Origin: Colwellia sp. 20A7
GTDB taxonomy: Bacteria; Pseudomonadota; Gammaproteobacteria; Enterobacterales; Alteromonadaceae
Direction of reading: 5' to 3'
Assembly (NCBI RefSeq): GCF_009832865.1
Contig: NZ_CP047130.1
Span: 3,100,001-3,164,000 of the forward strand
Length of the DNA stretch: 64,000 nucleotides
Position 1 is the first letter of the stretch, and every line of letters starts with the position of its first letter. The position numbers were made by a program, and so were the translations under genes. Of this stretch, positions 56,259 through 64,000 are shown one piece after another. The notes beneath the pieces were generated by a model that was given only the letters and a program-made list of their open reading frames with translations, ran no database searches and was not told the origin of the DNA.

Positions 56259-56480
56259 ATGCTAGCTGAACATTTCGAACTAATAGAAACTATCGGTCTT
56301 AATTTATTTTTTCTTTTCATTTTTGGTTTTATTGGTTTGTCCATCCATGATGTGATGAATAAAAATGACGTACCCAAATTAGGCAGATTAGTTGTTTATT
56401 TTGTATTATTTTTAGGCTGCGCTGGTTTTATTGCCAAAGGTATTATTCAATTCATCTGGGAAAGTCAGGGAGTTGGCTAG
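56259..56480 (+). CDS. DUF2788 small membrane protein
   Basis: A 73-residue protein with two hydrophobic segments (about 13-30 and 44-65) and the family motif IHDVMNKNDVPKLGR between them. Function is unknown. Its TAG stop overlaps the GTG start of ybfE by one base, so the two are translationally coupled. DUF2788 genes are often found in this seqA-fur neighbourhood. Confidence 0.8.
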   Translation: MLAEHFELIETIGLNLFFLFIFGFIGLSIHDVMNKNDVPKLGRLVVYFVLFLGCAGFIAKGIIQFIWESQGVG

Positions 56481-56761
56481 TGGCAAAAGAGTTAACAGAC
56501 TTAACCACCATTGATTTATTTAGTGATGAAAAACGTCCTGGGCGACCTAAAACTAGTCCACACCCACGTAATGTTCAAATAAGAATAAATAAACGAAACC
56601 AGGTTAAGCGAGACAAAAATAACGGCTTAAAAAGGGTTGAATTTAAAATTCACCACAGCTTATTTGAGCAATTAGAAGAATTAGCTAAAAGTAAAAATAT
56701 TAATCGCAGTGAATTAATCGAAACACTCTTGATTAGATCATTAGCAAAAGAAAACAATTAA
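56480..56761 (+). CDS. ybfE: YbfE family protein
   Basis: A 93-residue basic protein. LFSDEKRPGRPKTSPHPRNVQIRINKR near 14-40 and the C-terminal ribbon-helix-helix-like FKIHHSLFEQLEELAKSKNINRSELIETLL match YbfE, which is LexA-regulated in E. coli. It starts with GTG overlapping the previous stop. No LexA box was recognised upstream. It may bind DNA, which is inferred from the fold. fldA follows 35 bases later. Confidence 0.85.
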   Translation: MAKELTDLTTIDLFSDEKRPGRPKTSPHPRNVQIRINKRNQVKRDKNNGLKRVEFKIHHSLFEQLEELAKSKNINRSELIETLLIRSLAKENN

Positions 56762-56796
56762 ATTAATACTAAATTGAAGTTATAAGGTAAATTTCC

Positions 56797-57321
56797 ATGG
56801 CAATCGTAGGTTTATTTTTTGGTAGTGATACTGGTAATACTGAAGCAATAAGTAAAATGATCCAGAAGAAACTAGGCAAAAAAATGATCGATGTTAAAGA
56901 CATCGCTAAAAGTACAAAAGAAGAGATAGCTGAATTTGATTTAATCATTTTAGGTATTCCAACCTGGTATTATGGTGAAAACCAATGTGATTGGGATGAT
57001 TTTTTACCTGAACTAGAAGAAGTTGATTTTACTGATAAACTGGTTGCGATATTTGGTTTAGGTGATCAAGAAGACTATGCTGAATACTTTTGTGATGCAA
57101 TGGAGCCATTACGTGACATTGTAGAAAGTAAAGGCGCTATCGTTGTAGGTAACTGGCCAACTGAAGGTTATGAGTTTGAAGCATCTAAAGCTTTAATCGA
57201 TGAAAATACATTTATCGGTTTATGCATTGATGAAGACAGACAGTCAGAGTTAACTGAAGAACGTGTTAATAAATGGGTAAACCAACTAAATGATGAGATG
57301 TGTTTATCTGAGCTATCTTAG
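56797..57321 (+). CDS. fldA: Long-chain flavodoxin
   Basis: FMN electron carrier, 174 residues. The phosphate loop is FFGSDTGNTEAIS near 8-20, the first aromatic FMN loop TWYYGENQCDWDDF near 55-68 and the second LGDQEDYAEYFCDA near 88-101; the inserted loop after it defines the long-chain class. It serves reductive enzymes and replaces ferredoxin under iron shortage. fur follows after a terminator, as in E. coli. Confidence 0.95.
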   Translation: MAIVGLFFGSDTGNTEAISKMIQKKLGKKMIDVKDIAKSTKEEIAEFDLIILGIPTWYYGENQCDWDDFLPELEEVDFTDKLVAIFGLGDQEDYAEYFCDAMEPLRDIVESKGAIVVGNWPTEGYEFEASKALIDENTFIGLCIDEDRQSELTEERVNKWVNQLNDEMCLSELS

Positions 57322-57364
57322 TTATTACCTAGTACAGAGATAAATCTAGTCTATTCTCCTTAAT

Positions 57365-57403
57365 AAAATATAAAAAGCTCATTTCTTGTGCTTTTTATAT
57401 TTT
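57365..57403 (+). terminator. Terminator between fldA and fur
   Basis: AAAATATAAAAAGC pairs perfectly over 14 bp with GCTTTTTATATTTT around an 11-base loop. fur therefore probably has its own promoter in the following 100 bases. Confidence 0.75.
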
Positions 57404-57503
57404 AAAACGAAAAAAACAACATTAAACCAAACTATCACTTTCACCAAGCTTGATAACAACCTATACTTTCACTTTTATCATTATATATAGAGAAATTAAT
57501 TCC

Positions 57504-57947
57504 ATGGCAGATCAAAATGAAGAACTAAAAAGAGCTGGATTAAAAATTACCCTGCCGCGTATTAAAATTCTTACTATTCTACAAAATCCAAAAAATCAGC
57601 ATATTAGTGCTGAAGATGTTTACAAACTATTACTTGAACAACAAGAAGAGATTGGCTTAGCAACAGTGTATCGTGTATTGAACCAATTCGATGATGCAGG
57701 AATTGTTAGCCGCCATCATTTCGAAGGTGGTAAATCTGTTTTTGAATTGTCACATAAAAAACATCATGATCACTTAGTTTGTTTAAAATGCGGTAAAGTA
57801 GTTGAATTTGAAGATGATGTCATAGAGCAAAGACAAAAAGATATTGCGGAGTCTCATAAAATCACATTAACTAATCATAGTTTATATCTATATGGCGAAT
57901 GTGAAGATCAAGATGCGTGTGAAACCTATAGAAAAGAAAATCTTTAA
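57504..57947 (+). CDS. fur: Ferric uptake regulator Fur
   Basis: Iron-responsive repressor, 147 residues. Winged-helix DNA-binding N-terminus (LKRAGLKITLPRIKILTIL; GLATVYRVLNQFDDAGIV), the histidine-rich metal region KKHHDHLVCLKCGKVVEF with a CxxC zinc pair, and a second Cys pair in YGECEDQDACETY. The ATG at 57504 gives the normal MADQNEELKRAGLK start; the in-frame extension upstream is hydrophobic and unlike Fur. It probably acts on the Fur-like sites near 35930 and 36020. Confidence 0.96.
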   Translation: MADQNEELKRAGLKITLPRIKILTILQNPKNQHISAEDVYKLLLEQQEEIGLATVYRVLNQFDDAGIVSRHHFEGGKSVFELSHKKHHDHLVCLKCGKVVEFEDDVIEQRQKDIAESHKITLTNHSLYLYGECEDQDACETYRKENL

Positions 57948-57962
57948 TAAACGTTATTAAAG

Positions 57963-57994
57963 TATTGATACTAAGTAATTATTTAGTATCAATA
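57963..57994 (+). terminator. Hairpin downstream of fur
   Basis: TATTGATACTAA pairs perfectly with TTAGTATCAATA around an 8-base loop, 15 bases after the fur stop. No T run follows, so termination strength is uncertain. Confidence 0.5.
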
Positions 57995-58116
57995 TAGTGT
58001 TCCTAACTAGAGTTAAAGGTAACTGTTAGTTACATTAAGTAATTAAGGGGCAAAAAAATTATTTTTTGTTCCTTGTTAATTAACTTATTATCGCGTGCTA
58101 TAACAACTATATCGCT

Positions 58117-58668
58117 TCAAATCTTTAGTACTTTAGGTCGTATAAAAAAACTAATAATAGAACCAAAAAGATCATCATATAATGATTCTATTTCCTCTTT
58201 ACTAATACTTCCCTCGCGTATTAACATCTCATACTTTTGATCAGGCTCTTTCACCATATACCCAGTAGAAATAAACCCGTTCTTTTCATAAAATGCTTTG
58301 CGCTTCACTCGCTGTTCATAGTTTGTTGCTTTTTTATCAAGTTCTTCAATATTTAATATTATTCTTTTCCCAATATGTCTATCTTTTAATGATGCCATCA
58401 CCTTACTTCCATACCCTTGAGAGCGTGATGATTCTGATATAGCCAAAAACTGTACAAAAACAATGTCCTTATACTCAGCAGAATAAATAAGCCCAATCCA
58501 CTCATCATTTTCATAGAGTACATTAAAACCTTCCTTACCATTTCTAAGTTTATAACGAAGTAAAAATGTTGGTATGCGCTTAGCACCAGGGAACGCCTCT
58601 TTATAAAGTTCTATAACCTCAGTGTAATTAGCATCATGCTTATTAAGTGCTTTAAAATTTATATTCAT
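58117..58668 (-). CDS. GNAT family N-acetyltransferase
   Basis: Predicted acetyl-CoA-dependent transferase of 183 residues. The acetyl-CoA motif A is FVQFLAISESSRSQGYGSKVM near 71-91 (R/Q-x-x-G-x-G/A as SRSQGYGS), and KRKAFYEKNGFISTGY near 124-139 is motif B. Substrate is unknown. It lies between fur and an IS3-family element; a 15-base direct repeat (AACTTATCTTTTAG) sits just upstream of its start region. Confidence 0.75.
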   Translation of the reverse strand: MNINFKALNKHDANYTEVIELYKEAFPGAKRIPTFLLRYKLRNGKEGFNVLYENDEWIGLIYSAEYKDIVFVQFLAISESSRSQGYGSKVMASLKDRHIGKRIILNIEELDKKATNYEQRVKRKAFYEKNGFISTGYMVKEPDQKYEMLIREGSISKEEIESLYDDLFGSIISFFIRPKVLKI

Positions 58669-58759
58669 ATATTGTACTCATAATAATGCTGTAGAACTTA
58701 TCTTTTAGAAACTTATCTTTTAGGAAATTGACCTGGTCAAGTAAATTCAGACACCCTAG

Positions 58760-59596
58760 TTAAGCTACTTTTTCTAACTCATTAATTTTCAATTCAAAAT
58801 CATTAGGGCTTTGATACCCTAAGTAAGAGTGTAGTCGGTTACTGTTGTACCACATGGTTATGTAATTCATTATATCTTGTTGAGCTTCATAGCGTGTTTC
58901 ATAATTTTTCCAGTGAACACGCTCTTGCTTTAGGCTGCCAAAGAAGCTTTCGGCAACGGCATTATCCCAACAGCAACCCTTTTTACTCATACTACCAATA
59001 AAGCCATTGTTATTGAGTAATTGTCTATACTGGTGACTTGCGTATTGAACACCTTGATCGGAATGAACAATAAGTCCTTTCTCAGGGCTTCTTTGCCAAA
59101 TAGCCATTGTTAGTGCATCACAGACAAGTTGAGCTTTCATTCTTGAATCCATGCTCCAACCAACAACTTTACGAGAGTACAAGTCAATAACAACGGCTAA
59201 ATAGAGCCAACCTTCTGCTGTCCAAATGTAAGTAATATCACCGACAAATGCTTGATTTGCTTGCTCTGTGGTAAAGTTTTGTTCAAGTTCATTTTTATAA
59301 AGTGGCTTATTGTGAGCACTATTAGTAGTGACTTTATATTTCTTTTTATAGCGAACCCAAACATTTGCCTCTTTCATTAATTTGGCTACTTTCCATCGAC
59401 TGATAGGAAAACTCAAAGCATTCAGTACCGCTTTAATACGCCTTTCGCCATAAGTATTGTCACTGAATTTGGCAATATCCTTTACTAACTCAATCATTTC
59501 TTGATGTGTTGCATCATTTGTTTTATTTGTATTACGTTTCTGATAACTATAATAATTATTAGTTTTCACACCCAATACGCGGCACATTAATACCAC
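58760..59596 (-). CDS. IS3-family transposase OrfB
   Basis: DDE integrase-like catalytic part, 278 residues from the first ATG. Acidic residues are in FVGDITYIW, VHSDQGVQYAS and NAVAESFFGSLKQE. The frame continues upstream of the ATG into the end of orfA (reading KYSFITHHKKIW), so OrfB is most likely made as an OrfAB fusion by -1 frameshifting near the A-rich GCAAAAGAAA at the orfA end. An HTH_21-like segment opens the protein (IAKFSDNTYGERRIKAVL). Confidence 0.9.
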   Translation of the reverse strand: MVLMCRVLGVKTNNYYSYQKRNTNKTNDATHQEMIELVKDIAKFSDNTYGERRIKAVLNALSFPISRWKVAKLMKEANVWVRYKKKYKVTTNSAHNKPLYKNELEQNFTTEQANQAFVGDITYIWTAEGWLYLAVVIDLYSRKVVGWSMDSRMKAQLVCDALTMAIWQRSPEKGLIVHSDQGVQYASHQYRQLLNNNGFIGSMSKKGCCWDNAVAESFFGSLKQERVHWKNYETRYEAQQDIMNYITMWYNSNRLHSYLGYQSPNDFELKINELEKVA

Positions 59597-59634
59597 TGAC
59601 CAGATCTTCTTATGATGGGTAATAAACGAATATT

Positions 59635-59928
59635 TTACTTCGTTTCTTTTGCAAAGAAGACCGTCGCTTTTTTTAATATATCGCGCTCCATTTCTAGGCG
59701 TTTGACTTGCGCTTTTAATTGACGATTTTCTTCTTGATCGGGTGTCAGTTTTCCATTACCTCGAAAATCTTGACCATCTTCATTTTCAGCTTCTTTGATC
59801 CAGCGGCCGAGCATTTGATTTCCAATCCCTAGATTCCTGCTAGCTTCAGAAATACTAATGTTTTGATCTCTGACTAAAGAGATAGCATCAAGTTTAAATT
59901 CCTTGGAATATTTTTTACGTGTTGTCAT
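59635..59928 (-). CDS. IS3-family transposase OrfA
   Basis: DNA-binding subunit, 97 residues from the ATG at 59928 (MTTRKKYSKEFKLDAISLV). It has an N-terminal helix-turn-helix (ISEASRNLGIGNQMLGRWIKE) and a leucine-rich coiled coil (ENRQLKAQVKRLEMERDILKKA) ending near the frameshift site. A longer frame begins 17 codons upstream but overlaps the terminal repeat region. Confidence 0.88.
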   Translation of the reverse strand: MTTRKKYSKEFKLDAISLVRDQNISISEASRNLGIGNQMLGRWIKEAENEDGQDFRGNGKLTPDQEENRQLKAQVKRLEMERDILKKATVFFAKETK

Positions 59929-59992
59929 TTTCATTCTCCGGTTAAGTTCATTATTCCTTAACTGGGGTAGTCGAATCAATTAAACCACGTCA

Positions 59993-60372
59993 AATTATAC
60001 CTTAAGAACGAGTTGATAAAATCCTGAAAAATACATTATGTGAAACCTGAATCAATATCTCACGATAAACTAACTTTTGCATGCTCTACTAATACAAATA
60101 TCCTCAGTTATTCTTAATTTAGAGTCAATAAGACAATACTGAAGCCTGCTAAGACACCAAGAATAACCAGTGAAAATATTAAACAGAGTCACCAAAAACC
60201 AACAGTTATTTCCCCCTGATTAAGCGCTTAACGGCAGGCTTATTATAGATTTTAATTTCTGGGGGTTACATATAGAGTTAAGGGGATTTGAAATAAGTTA
60301 CGTTGAGCAACTATAAAAAGGCATAGTCGCCCTTTTATAGTCAATACGAGAAGACTAACCAGTAAGGTTAAC
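59993..60372. other. Gap between IS3 element and phnA-like gene
   Basis: No gene is visible in these 380 bases. At 60310-60341 ACTATAAAAAGGC pairs with GCCCTTTTATAGT (one mismatch), a likely terminator for the minus-strand gene that ends at 60373. Confidence 0.5.
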
Positions 60373-60942
60373 TTAAGCTTTCTTTAAATAGGCTGAAACA
60401 AGTACTATGCGCGTACCATTTACTTTGCCTTCAATATGTTCTGGATTATCTGTTAACGTGATACCACGTACTAGAGTACCTTGTTTTGCCGTAAAGTTGG
60501 CGCCTTTAACTTTTAAGTCTTTGATCAAAGTAACATCATCACCGTCATTTAACTCAGCACCATTGCTATCACGTGTCGGACCTTCACGTTGCTCCGCTGC
60601 AATACCTTGTTCTGCCCAAGTTTTTACATCATCTTCCATATAAATCATGTCTAATGCATCTTGCGCCCAACTTTCAGCTGATAACTTATGCAACATACGA
60701 TAAGATATTACTTGTACAGCAGGCTCTTGGTTCCACATGCTGTCATTTAAACAACGCCAGTGATTCATATCTAATTCAGCTTCACCGTCAATTTGCTTTT
60801 GACAAGTATCGCAAATATAAACACATTGTTGTGCGCTTAAATCACTCGTTGGTGGTACAGGGTATACCGAAAGATTGTTTGTTGATGTACAAAGTTCACA
60901 GCTATTATTACTACGTTGTTTTAATGCATTTTCGCTAGGCAT
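60373..60942 (-). CDS. PhnA/YjdM-type zinc-ribbon protein
   Basis: A 189-residue protein. The N-terminus has a zinc-ribbon-like CELCTS with a later CDTCQK pair (about 17-50). The C-terminal PhnA domain reads RDSNGAELNDGDDVTLIKDL near 124-143 then VKGANFTAKQGTLVRGI. The family was named for alkylphosphonate use, but that role was not upheld and the function is unknown. This is the longer form with an extra central region. No phosphonate genes are near. Confidence 0.8.
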   Translation of the reverse strand: MPSENALKQRSNNSCELCTSTNNLSVYPVPPTSDLSAQQCVYICDTCQKQIDGEAELDMNHWRCLNDSMWNQEPAVQVISYRMLHKLSAESWAQDALDMIYMEDDVKTWAEQGIAAEQREGPTRDSNGAELNDGDDVTLIKDLKVKGANFTAKQGTLVRGITLTDNPEHIEGKVNGTRIVLVSAYLKKA

Positions 60943-61133
60943 AATGGTTCCTAATATTAACCTTAATGATATAAGATAAACTTAATTTTCAGTAACATAA
61001 TTATACATTATTTTTTTATATCTTTTGTAAGAAAATCTATACTCACGGGGTAATTAAATATTACCGCTAATGATAGACAAAGCTTCTCTTCAATGTTAAA
61101 AACTCGGCAATAGAAATATAATAAGGCGCAAGC

Positions 61134-62360
61134 ATGACAACCCATTCCACTATAGAAAAAAAATCAGCTTTTACCAAACTAAACGCATTAGGTTTAGTAC
61201 CTCAAATAATAGTAGCTATTATATTAGGTATAACACTTGCTGTACTAGCACCAGAAGTAGCAATTTCCTTTTCAATTCTTGGTAGCTTATTTGTTAATGC
61301 ACTTAAAGCAGTAGCGCCAATTTTAGTATTAGTACTGGTAGCCTCAAGTATTGCTAATCAAAAAATAAACAGTGATGCTAAATTAAAGCCAATTGTCGGT
61401 TTATATCTACTCGGTACTCTTTGTGCCGCTTTTGTTGCAGTAGTACTAAGCTTTATATTTCCTACCACTTTAACTTTAGATATAGCGAGCGCGAGTGCTA
61501 ACCCACCACAGGGCTTAGGTGAAGTATTATCAACCTTAGCTTTTAAAGTGGTAGAAAATCCAATTAGCGCCATTGTGAATGGAAATTTTATTGCTTTATT
61601 AGCCTGGGGACTTGGCTTAGGATTCTCACTTAAACAGGCGAATGAACAAACAAAAACAATGGTGCATGATTTCAGTGAAGCAATATCAAGCATTGTGCGC
61701 ATTGTTATTCGTTTTGCTCCTATCGGTATTTTTGGCTTGGTTGCTAATACAATTGCTACCACCGGATTTTCAGCACTTGCTGAATATAGCCACCTCGTTG
61801 TAATTTTACTTGCTGCAATGTTGATTATTGCCTTAGTGGTGAATCCATTAATTGTATTTATTATTATGGGGAAAAACCCATATCCATTAATATTTACTTG
61901 TCTTCGTGAATCTGGCATCACCGCATTTTTTACTCGCAGCTCTGCTGCAAATATTCCGGTAAATATGGCGTTGTGTAAAAAGTTAGATTTACACGAAGAT
62001 ACTTATTCTGTATCAATCCCTTTAGGCGCAACCATCAATATGGCAGGTGCAGCCATAACTATTACAGTATTAACCTTAGCTGCAGCTAATAGCTTAAATA
62101 TTGATGTAGATTTTGGCACGGCTATCTTATTATCAATAGTGGCTTCTATTTCAGCCTGCGGTGCATCAGGTGTTGCTGGTGGCTCATTATTACTAATACC
62201 ATTAGCCTGTAATTTATTTGGTATTAATAATGACATTGCTATGCAAGTTGTTGCGATTGGCTTTATTATTGGTGTTATTCAAGATTCAGCTGAAACAGCG
62301 CTTAATAGCTCTACTGATGTGGTATTTTCTGCGGCCGCTTCTCACAACATCACAAAATAG
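61134..62360 (+). CDS. sstT: Sodium:serine/threonine symporter SstT
   Basis: Inner-membrane sodium-coupled transporter of the DAACS family, 408 residues, with about eight or nine hydrophobic segments. The SRSSAAN-type serine motif ([18 protein letters not shown] near 265-282), [15 protein letters not shown] near 295 and [19 protein letters not shown] near 342 are SstT hallmarks. Length equals E. coli SstT (414). Monocistronic on the + strand. Confidence 0.92.
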   Translation: MTTHSTIEKKSAFTKLNALGLVPQIIVAIILGITLAVLAPEVAISFSILGSLFVNALKAVAPILVLVLVASSIANQKINSDAKLKPIVGLYLLGTLCAAFVAVVLSFIFPTTLTLDIASASANPPQGLGEVLSTLAFKVVENPISAIVNGNFIALLAWGLGLGFSLKQANEQTKTMVHDFSEAISSIVRIVIRFAPIGIFGLVANTIATTGFSALAEYSHLVVILLAAMLIIALVVNPLIVFIIMGKNPYPLIFTCLRESGITAFFTRSSAANIPVNMALCKKLDLHEDTYSVSIPLGATINMAGAAITITVLTLAAANSLNIDVDFGTAILLSIVASISACGASGVAGGSLLLIPLACNLFGINNDIAMQVVAIGFIIGVIQDSAETALNSSTDVVFSAAASHNITK

Positions 62361-62464
62361 AGTCTGTGTTTTTATACTGGGATTCTGACGGTATAAGAAT
62401 TATCTAACGGAGTTACTGTAGTATGTTTAAATTGTCTTTGAACATACTTCTGGTTTTTAATGAT

Positions 62465-62502
62465 GTCTAACTTAACTAATCCAAGCAATTGTTAAGTTAG
62501 AC
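62465..62502. terminator. Terminator-like hairpin between sstT and tilS
   Basis: GTCTAACTTAAC pairs perfectly with GTTAAGTTAGAC around a 14-base loop. It overlaps the last codons and stop of tilS on the minus strand and lies about 105 bases after sstT. Confidence 0.45.
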
Positions 62503-63860
62503 TTGTCTTCTTGAAACTCAGTATCATTTGGTGTTAATGCCTTAGGAACATAGTTCTGACAAACAAAATAACCAATCGCGACAACTAATACATCATCATA
62601 ATATAAAAAAGGGATCCTTTTCCGTTGCCAAACTGGAATATCTAACTCTTGAAGTATTTTTTTTACACTGCGCGAATGGTTTCTATAATCAGGTAAGCAA
62701 TTAGGATTATTATGGTTAAAGCGAACTGTCACTTTTTGTCCATTTTTTGGCATAATAATTCGTTGTGATCCTTGAGTAGCATCTTCAAAAGTTGTTTTAA
62801 AAAAATGTAATTTACCTAAATTATCGGGTAGGAAAACTTCTGTTTTAGAATCGTTAAAAACTATATCAGTATGCCAATCGCTAATATCCGTAAAATCAGC
62901 GGTTAAATATAAAATTCCTTTATAACGACGAATCACATTATCCCCAACTTTCACTACAGGGTTTTTATCTGTTTCTGCATTAAGCTGTTGATATAACTGA
63001 GCTAGCTGTTCAGTACTTGGCATTAAACATTTATTTTGAGCTAAAAAATAACGAATTAAGTTATTAAAGCGTTTTTGAGATAATAGCGTTAACGACGCAA
63101 CAATTAAGCTTTTACTATCATTTAGAGAAACGCTAAGATCATCCGCCGCTAATTCATCAAGTAATAATTGCCCTTCTCGACAATGCTCACTACTTCGGTT
63201 AATGGTACTCGTAATACTAGGCCAACGCTTCGTTAAAAGTGGCATAATATCATTGCGAATAAAATTTCGATCAAAACGAGTATCTGCATTTGACTCGTCT
63301 TCAACCCAGATTAAATCATTAATATTCGCATAATCGACAATGTCGGCTCGAGATATTGATAACAATGGGCGTAATAATAAATCTTTCCCCTGTTTACTCT
63401 CCCTGCCCATAGCAGATAATCCTTTTAAACCAGAGCCACGTTTAAGGGCAAGTAAAAAGGTTTCTGCTTGATCGTCACTATGGTGACCGGTAATGATCAA
63501 TGAAGGTACTTGATAAATGGAACGTAAAGCTTGATACCTTGCATCACGCGCTAAAGATTCTAACGATTTTTGTGCTTGTGACTGCACATTAACCTGACAT
63601 ATTTTTAATGGTAAATTAAGTGATAAACACGATTGTTCAGCAAAAGCTTGCCAAGATAATGCATTGTCGCTTAAACCATGGTTAACATGACATACCATTA
63701 CGGGATTAGAGATAGATTGTGCTGAAGATGATGTTTTTGTTAACGATGCTATTGCATGTAATAAAACTTGCGAGTCAACGCCACCACTGTAAGCAATTAC
63801 CAATGGCATTTCTGGGTGTTTACTGATGGTATTTAACAGTGCGGACTCTATCGGATGCAT
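62472..63860 (-). CDS. tilS: tRNA(Ile)-lysidine synthase
   Basis: ATP-dependent enzyme that converts C34 of tRNA(Ile) CAU to lysidine, 462 residues. The PP-loop IAYSGGVDSQVLLHA is near 22-36; HVNHGLSDNALSW near 58 and GHHSDDQAETFLL near 125 are family motifs; RNFIRNDIMPLL near 198 and the C-terminal TilS_C domain complete the full-length form. The ATG begins MHPIESALL. The 140 bases to the window end hold no recognisable gene. Confidence 0.93.
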   Translation of the reverse strand: MHPIESALLNTISKHPEMPLVIAYSGGVDSQVLLHAIASLTKTSSSAQSISNPVMVCHVNHGLSDNALSWQAFAEQSCLSLNLPLKICQVNVQSQAQKSLESLARDARYQALRSIYQVPSLIITGHHSDDQAETFLLALKRGSGLKGLSAMGRESKQGKDLLLRPLLSISRADIVDYANINDLIWVEDESNADTRFDRNFIRNDIMPLLTKRWPSITSTINRSSEHCREGQLLLDELAADDLSVSLNDSKSLIVASLTLLSQKRFNNLIRYFLAQNKCLMPSTEQLAQLYQQLNAETDKNPVVKVGDNVIRRYKGILYLTADFTDISDWHTDIVFNDSKTEVFLPDNLGKLHFFKTTFEDATQGSQRIIMPKNGQKVTVRFNHNNPNCLPDYRNHSRSVKKILQELDIPVWQRKRIPFLYYDDVLVVAIGYFVCQNYVPKALTPNDTEFQEDKSNLTIAWIS

Positions 63861-64000
63861 AGTTAATCTAAACTTGTCTTAATAAAGATGTTTTAAACTC
63901 ATTAAACATTATAAAACCAAATAGAGGCTCGCTAAAATCACAAATTAATAGAGGGATAAATAGTGACAAAAGCATAGCTGTAGATGACGTGTTTCAAATA

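Larger units (their letters stand above)
58729..59992 (-). mobile_element. IS3-family insertion sequence
   Basis: A 1264-bp element starting TGACCTGGTCAAGTAAATTC and ending, inverted, TGACGTGGTTTAATTGATTC; the ends match at about two thirds of 36 positions, with ACCC-AGTTAAG shared further in. It is flanked by the 3-bp direct repeat AAT (58726-58728 and 59993-59995). It carries orfA and orfB on the minus strand, overlapping by frameshift, as usual for IS3. Both frames look intact. Confidence 0.88.

Noticed and set aside
60573..60938. A 121-residue + strand frame inside the PhnA-like gene
   Set aside because: It mirrors a recognised conserved protein on the other strand and lacks a ribosome site.
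61358..61921. A 187-residue minus-strand frame inside sstT
   Set aside because: It is antisense to a clear, full-length transporter and its translation resembles no protein; a shadow frame.

Overview
The window is chromosomal DNA of a low-GC gammaproteobacterium. The gene content and order (aspS-ruvC, ruvA-ruvB, lpxK-msbA-comEC, pgm / seqA / ybfF / ybfE / fldA / fur, cmoA-cmoB), the marine-type nitrate operon and the TonB/PepSY iron genes fit Alteromonadales, most likely Colwellia or a close relative. That placement is inferred from protein character and base composition; no 16S or other marker lies in the window.

Layout. 1-11951 is an assimilatory nitrate module, all on the + strand: the end of a cytoplasmic nitrate sensor (nasS), a leader with a sigma-54-type promoter, two hexaloop hairpins and an intrinsic terminator (the architecture expected for NasT/ANTAR antitermination), then nrtA-nrtB-nrtC (ABC nitrate uptake), an alginate-export-type porin, nirB-nirD (nitrite reductase) and nasA (nitrate reductase). 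Hairpins at three gene junctions may set unequal expression. 12079-26097 is housekeeping: ycaR-lpxK-msbA-comEC, a DUF2062 membrane protein, the ruv genes split by an oppositely oriented Gfo/Idh oxidoreductase gene, aspS, and cmoAB for tRNA wobble modification.

27097-34705 is an accessory patch. A dNTPase gene is cut off inside its HD motif. It is followed by a YfbR-type HD nucleotidase gene (with HE in place of HD), a secreted M61-like peptidase, an intact E. coli-type dGTPase (dgt), an IS982 element, a frameshifted IS256 element with an 8-bp target duplication, and remnants of a small decayed gene. 34719-41180 holds iron uptake (PepSY membrane protein divergent from a TonB receptor, with Fur-box-like sites), a patatin-like lipase and NADH dehydrogenase II. 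41301-42521 carries three small membrane-protein genes on the minus strand: DUF3185, a 53-residue YqaE/Pmp3 protein and aquaporin Z.

43032-48712 holds a Hanks-type protein kinase with an unrecognised C-terminal half and the bkd branched-chain 2-oxoacid dehydrogenase operon, which has a LiuR-like operator upstream. 49105-57947 holds an aldo/keto reductase, ghrA, astE, pgm, seqA, ybfF, DUF2788, ybfE, fldA and fur. After a GNAT acetyltransferase comes a complete IS3-family element (3-bp duplication), then a PhnA-type protein, the Ser/Thr transporter SstT and tilS at the right edge. No rRNA, tRNA or CRISPR array was recognised.
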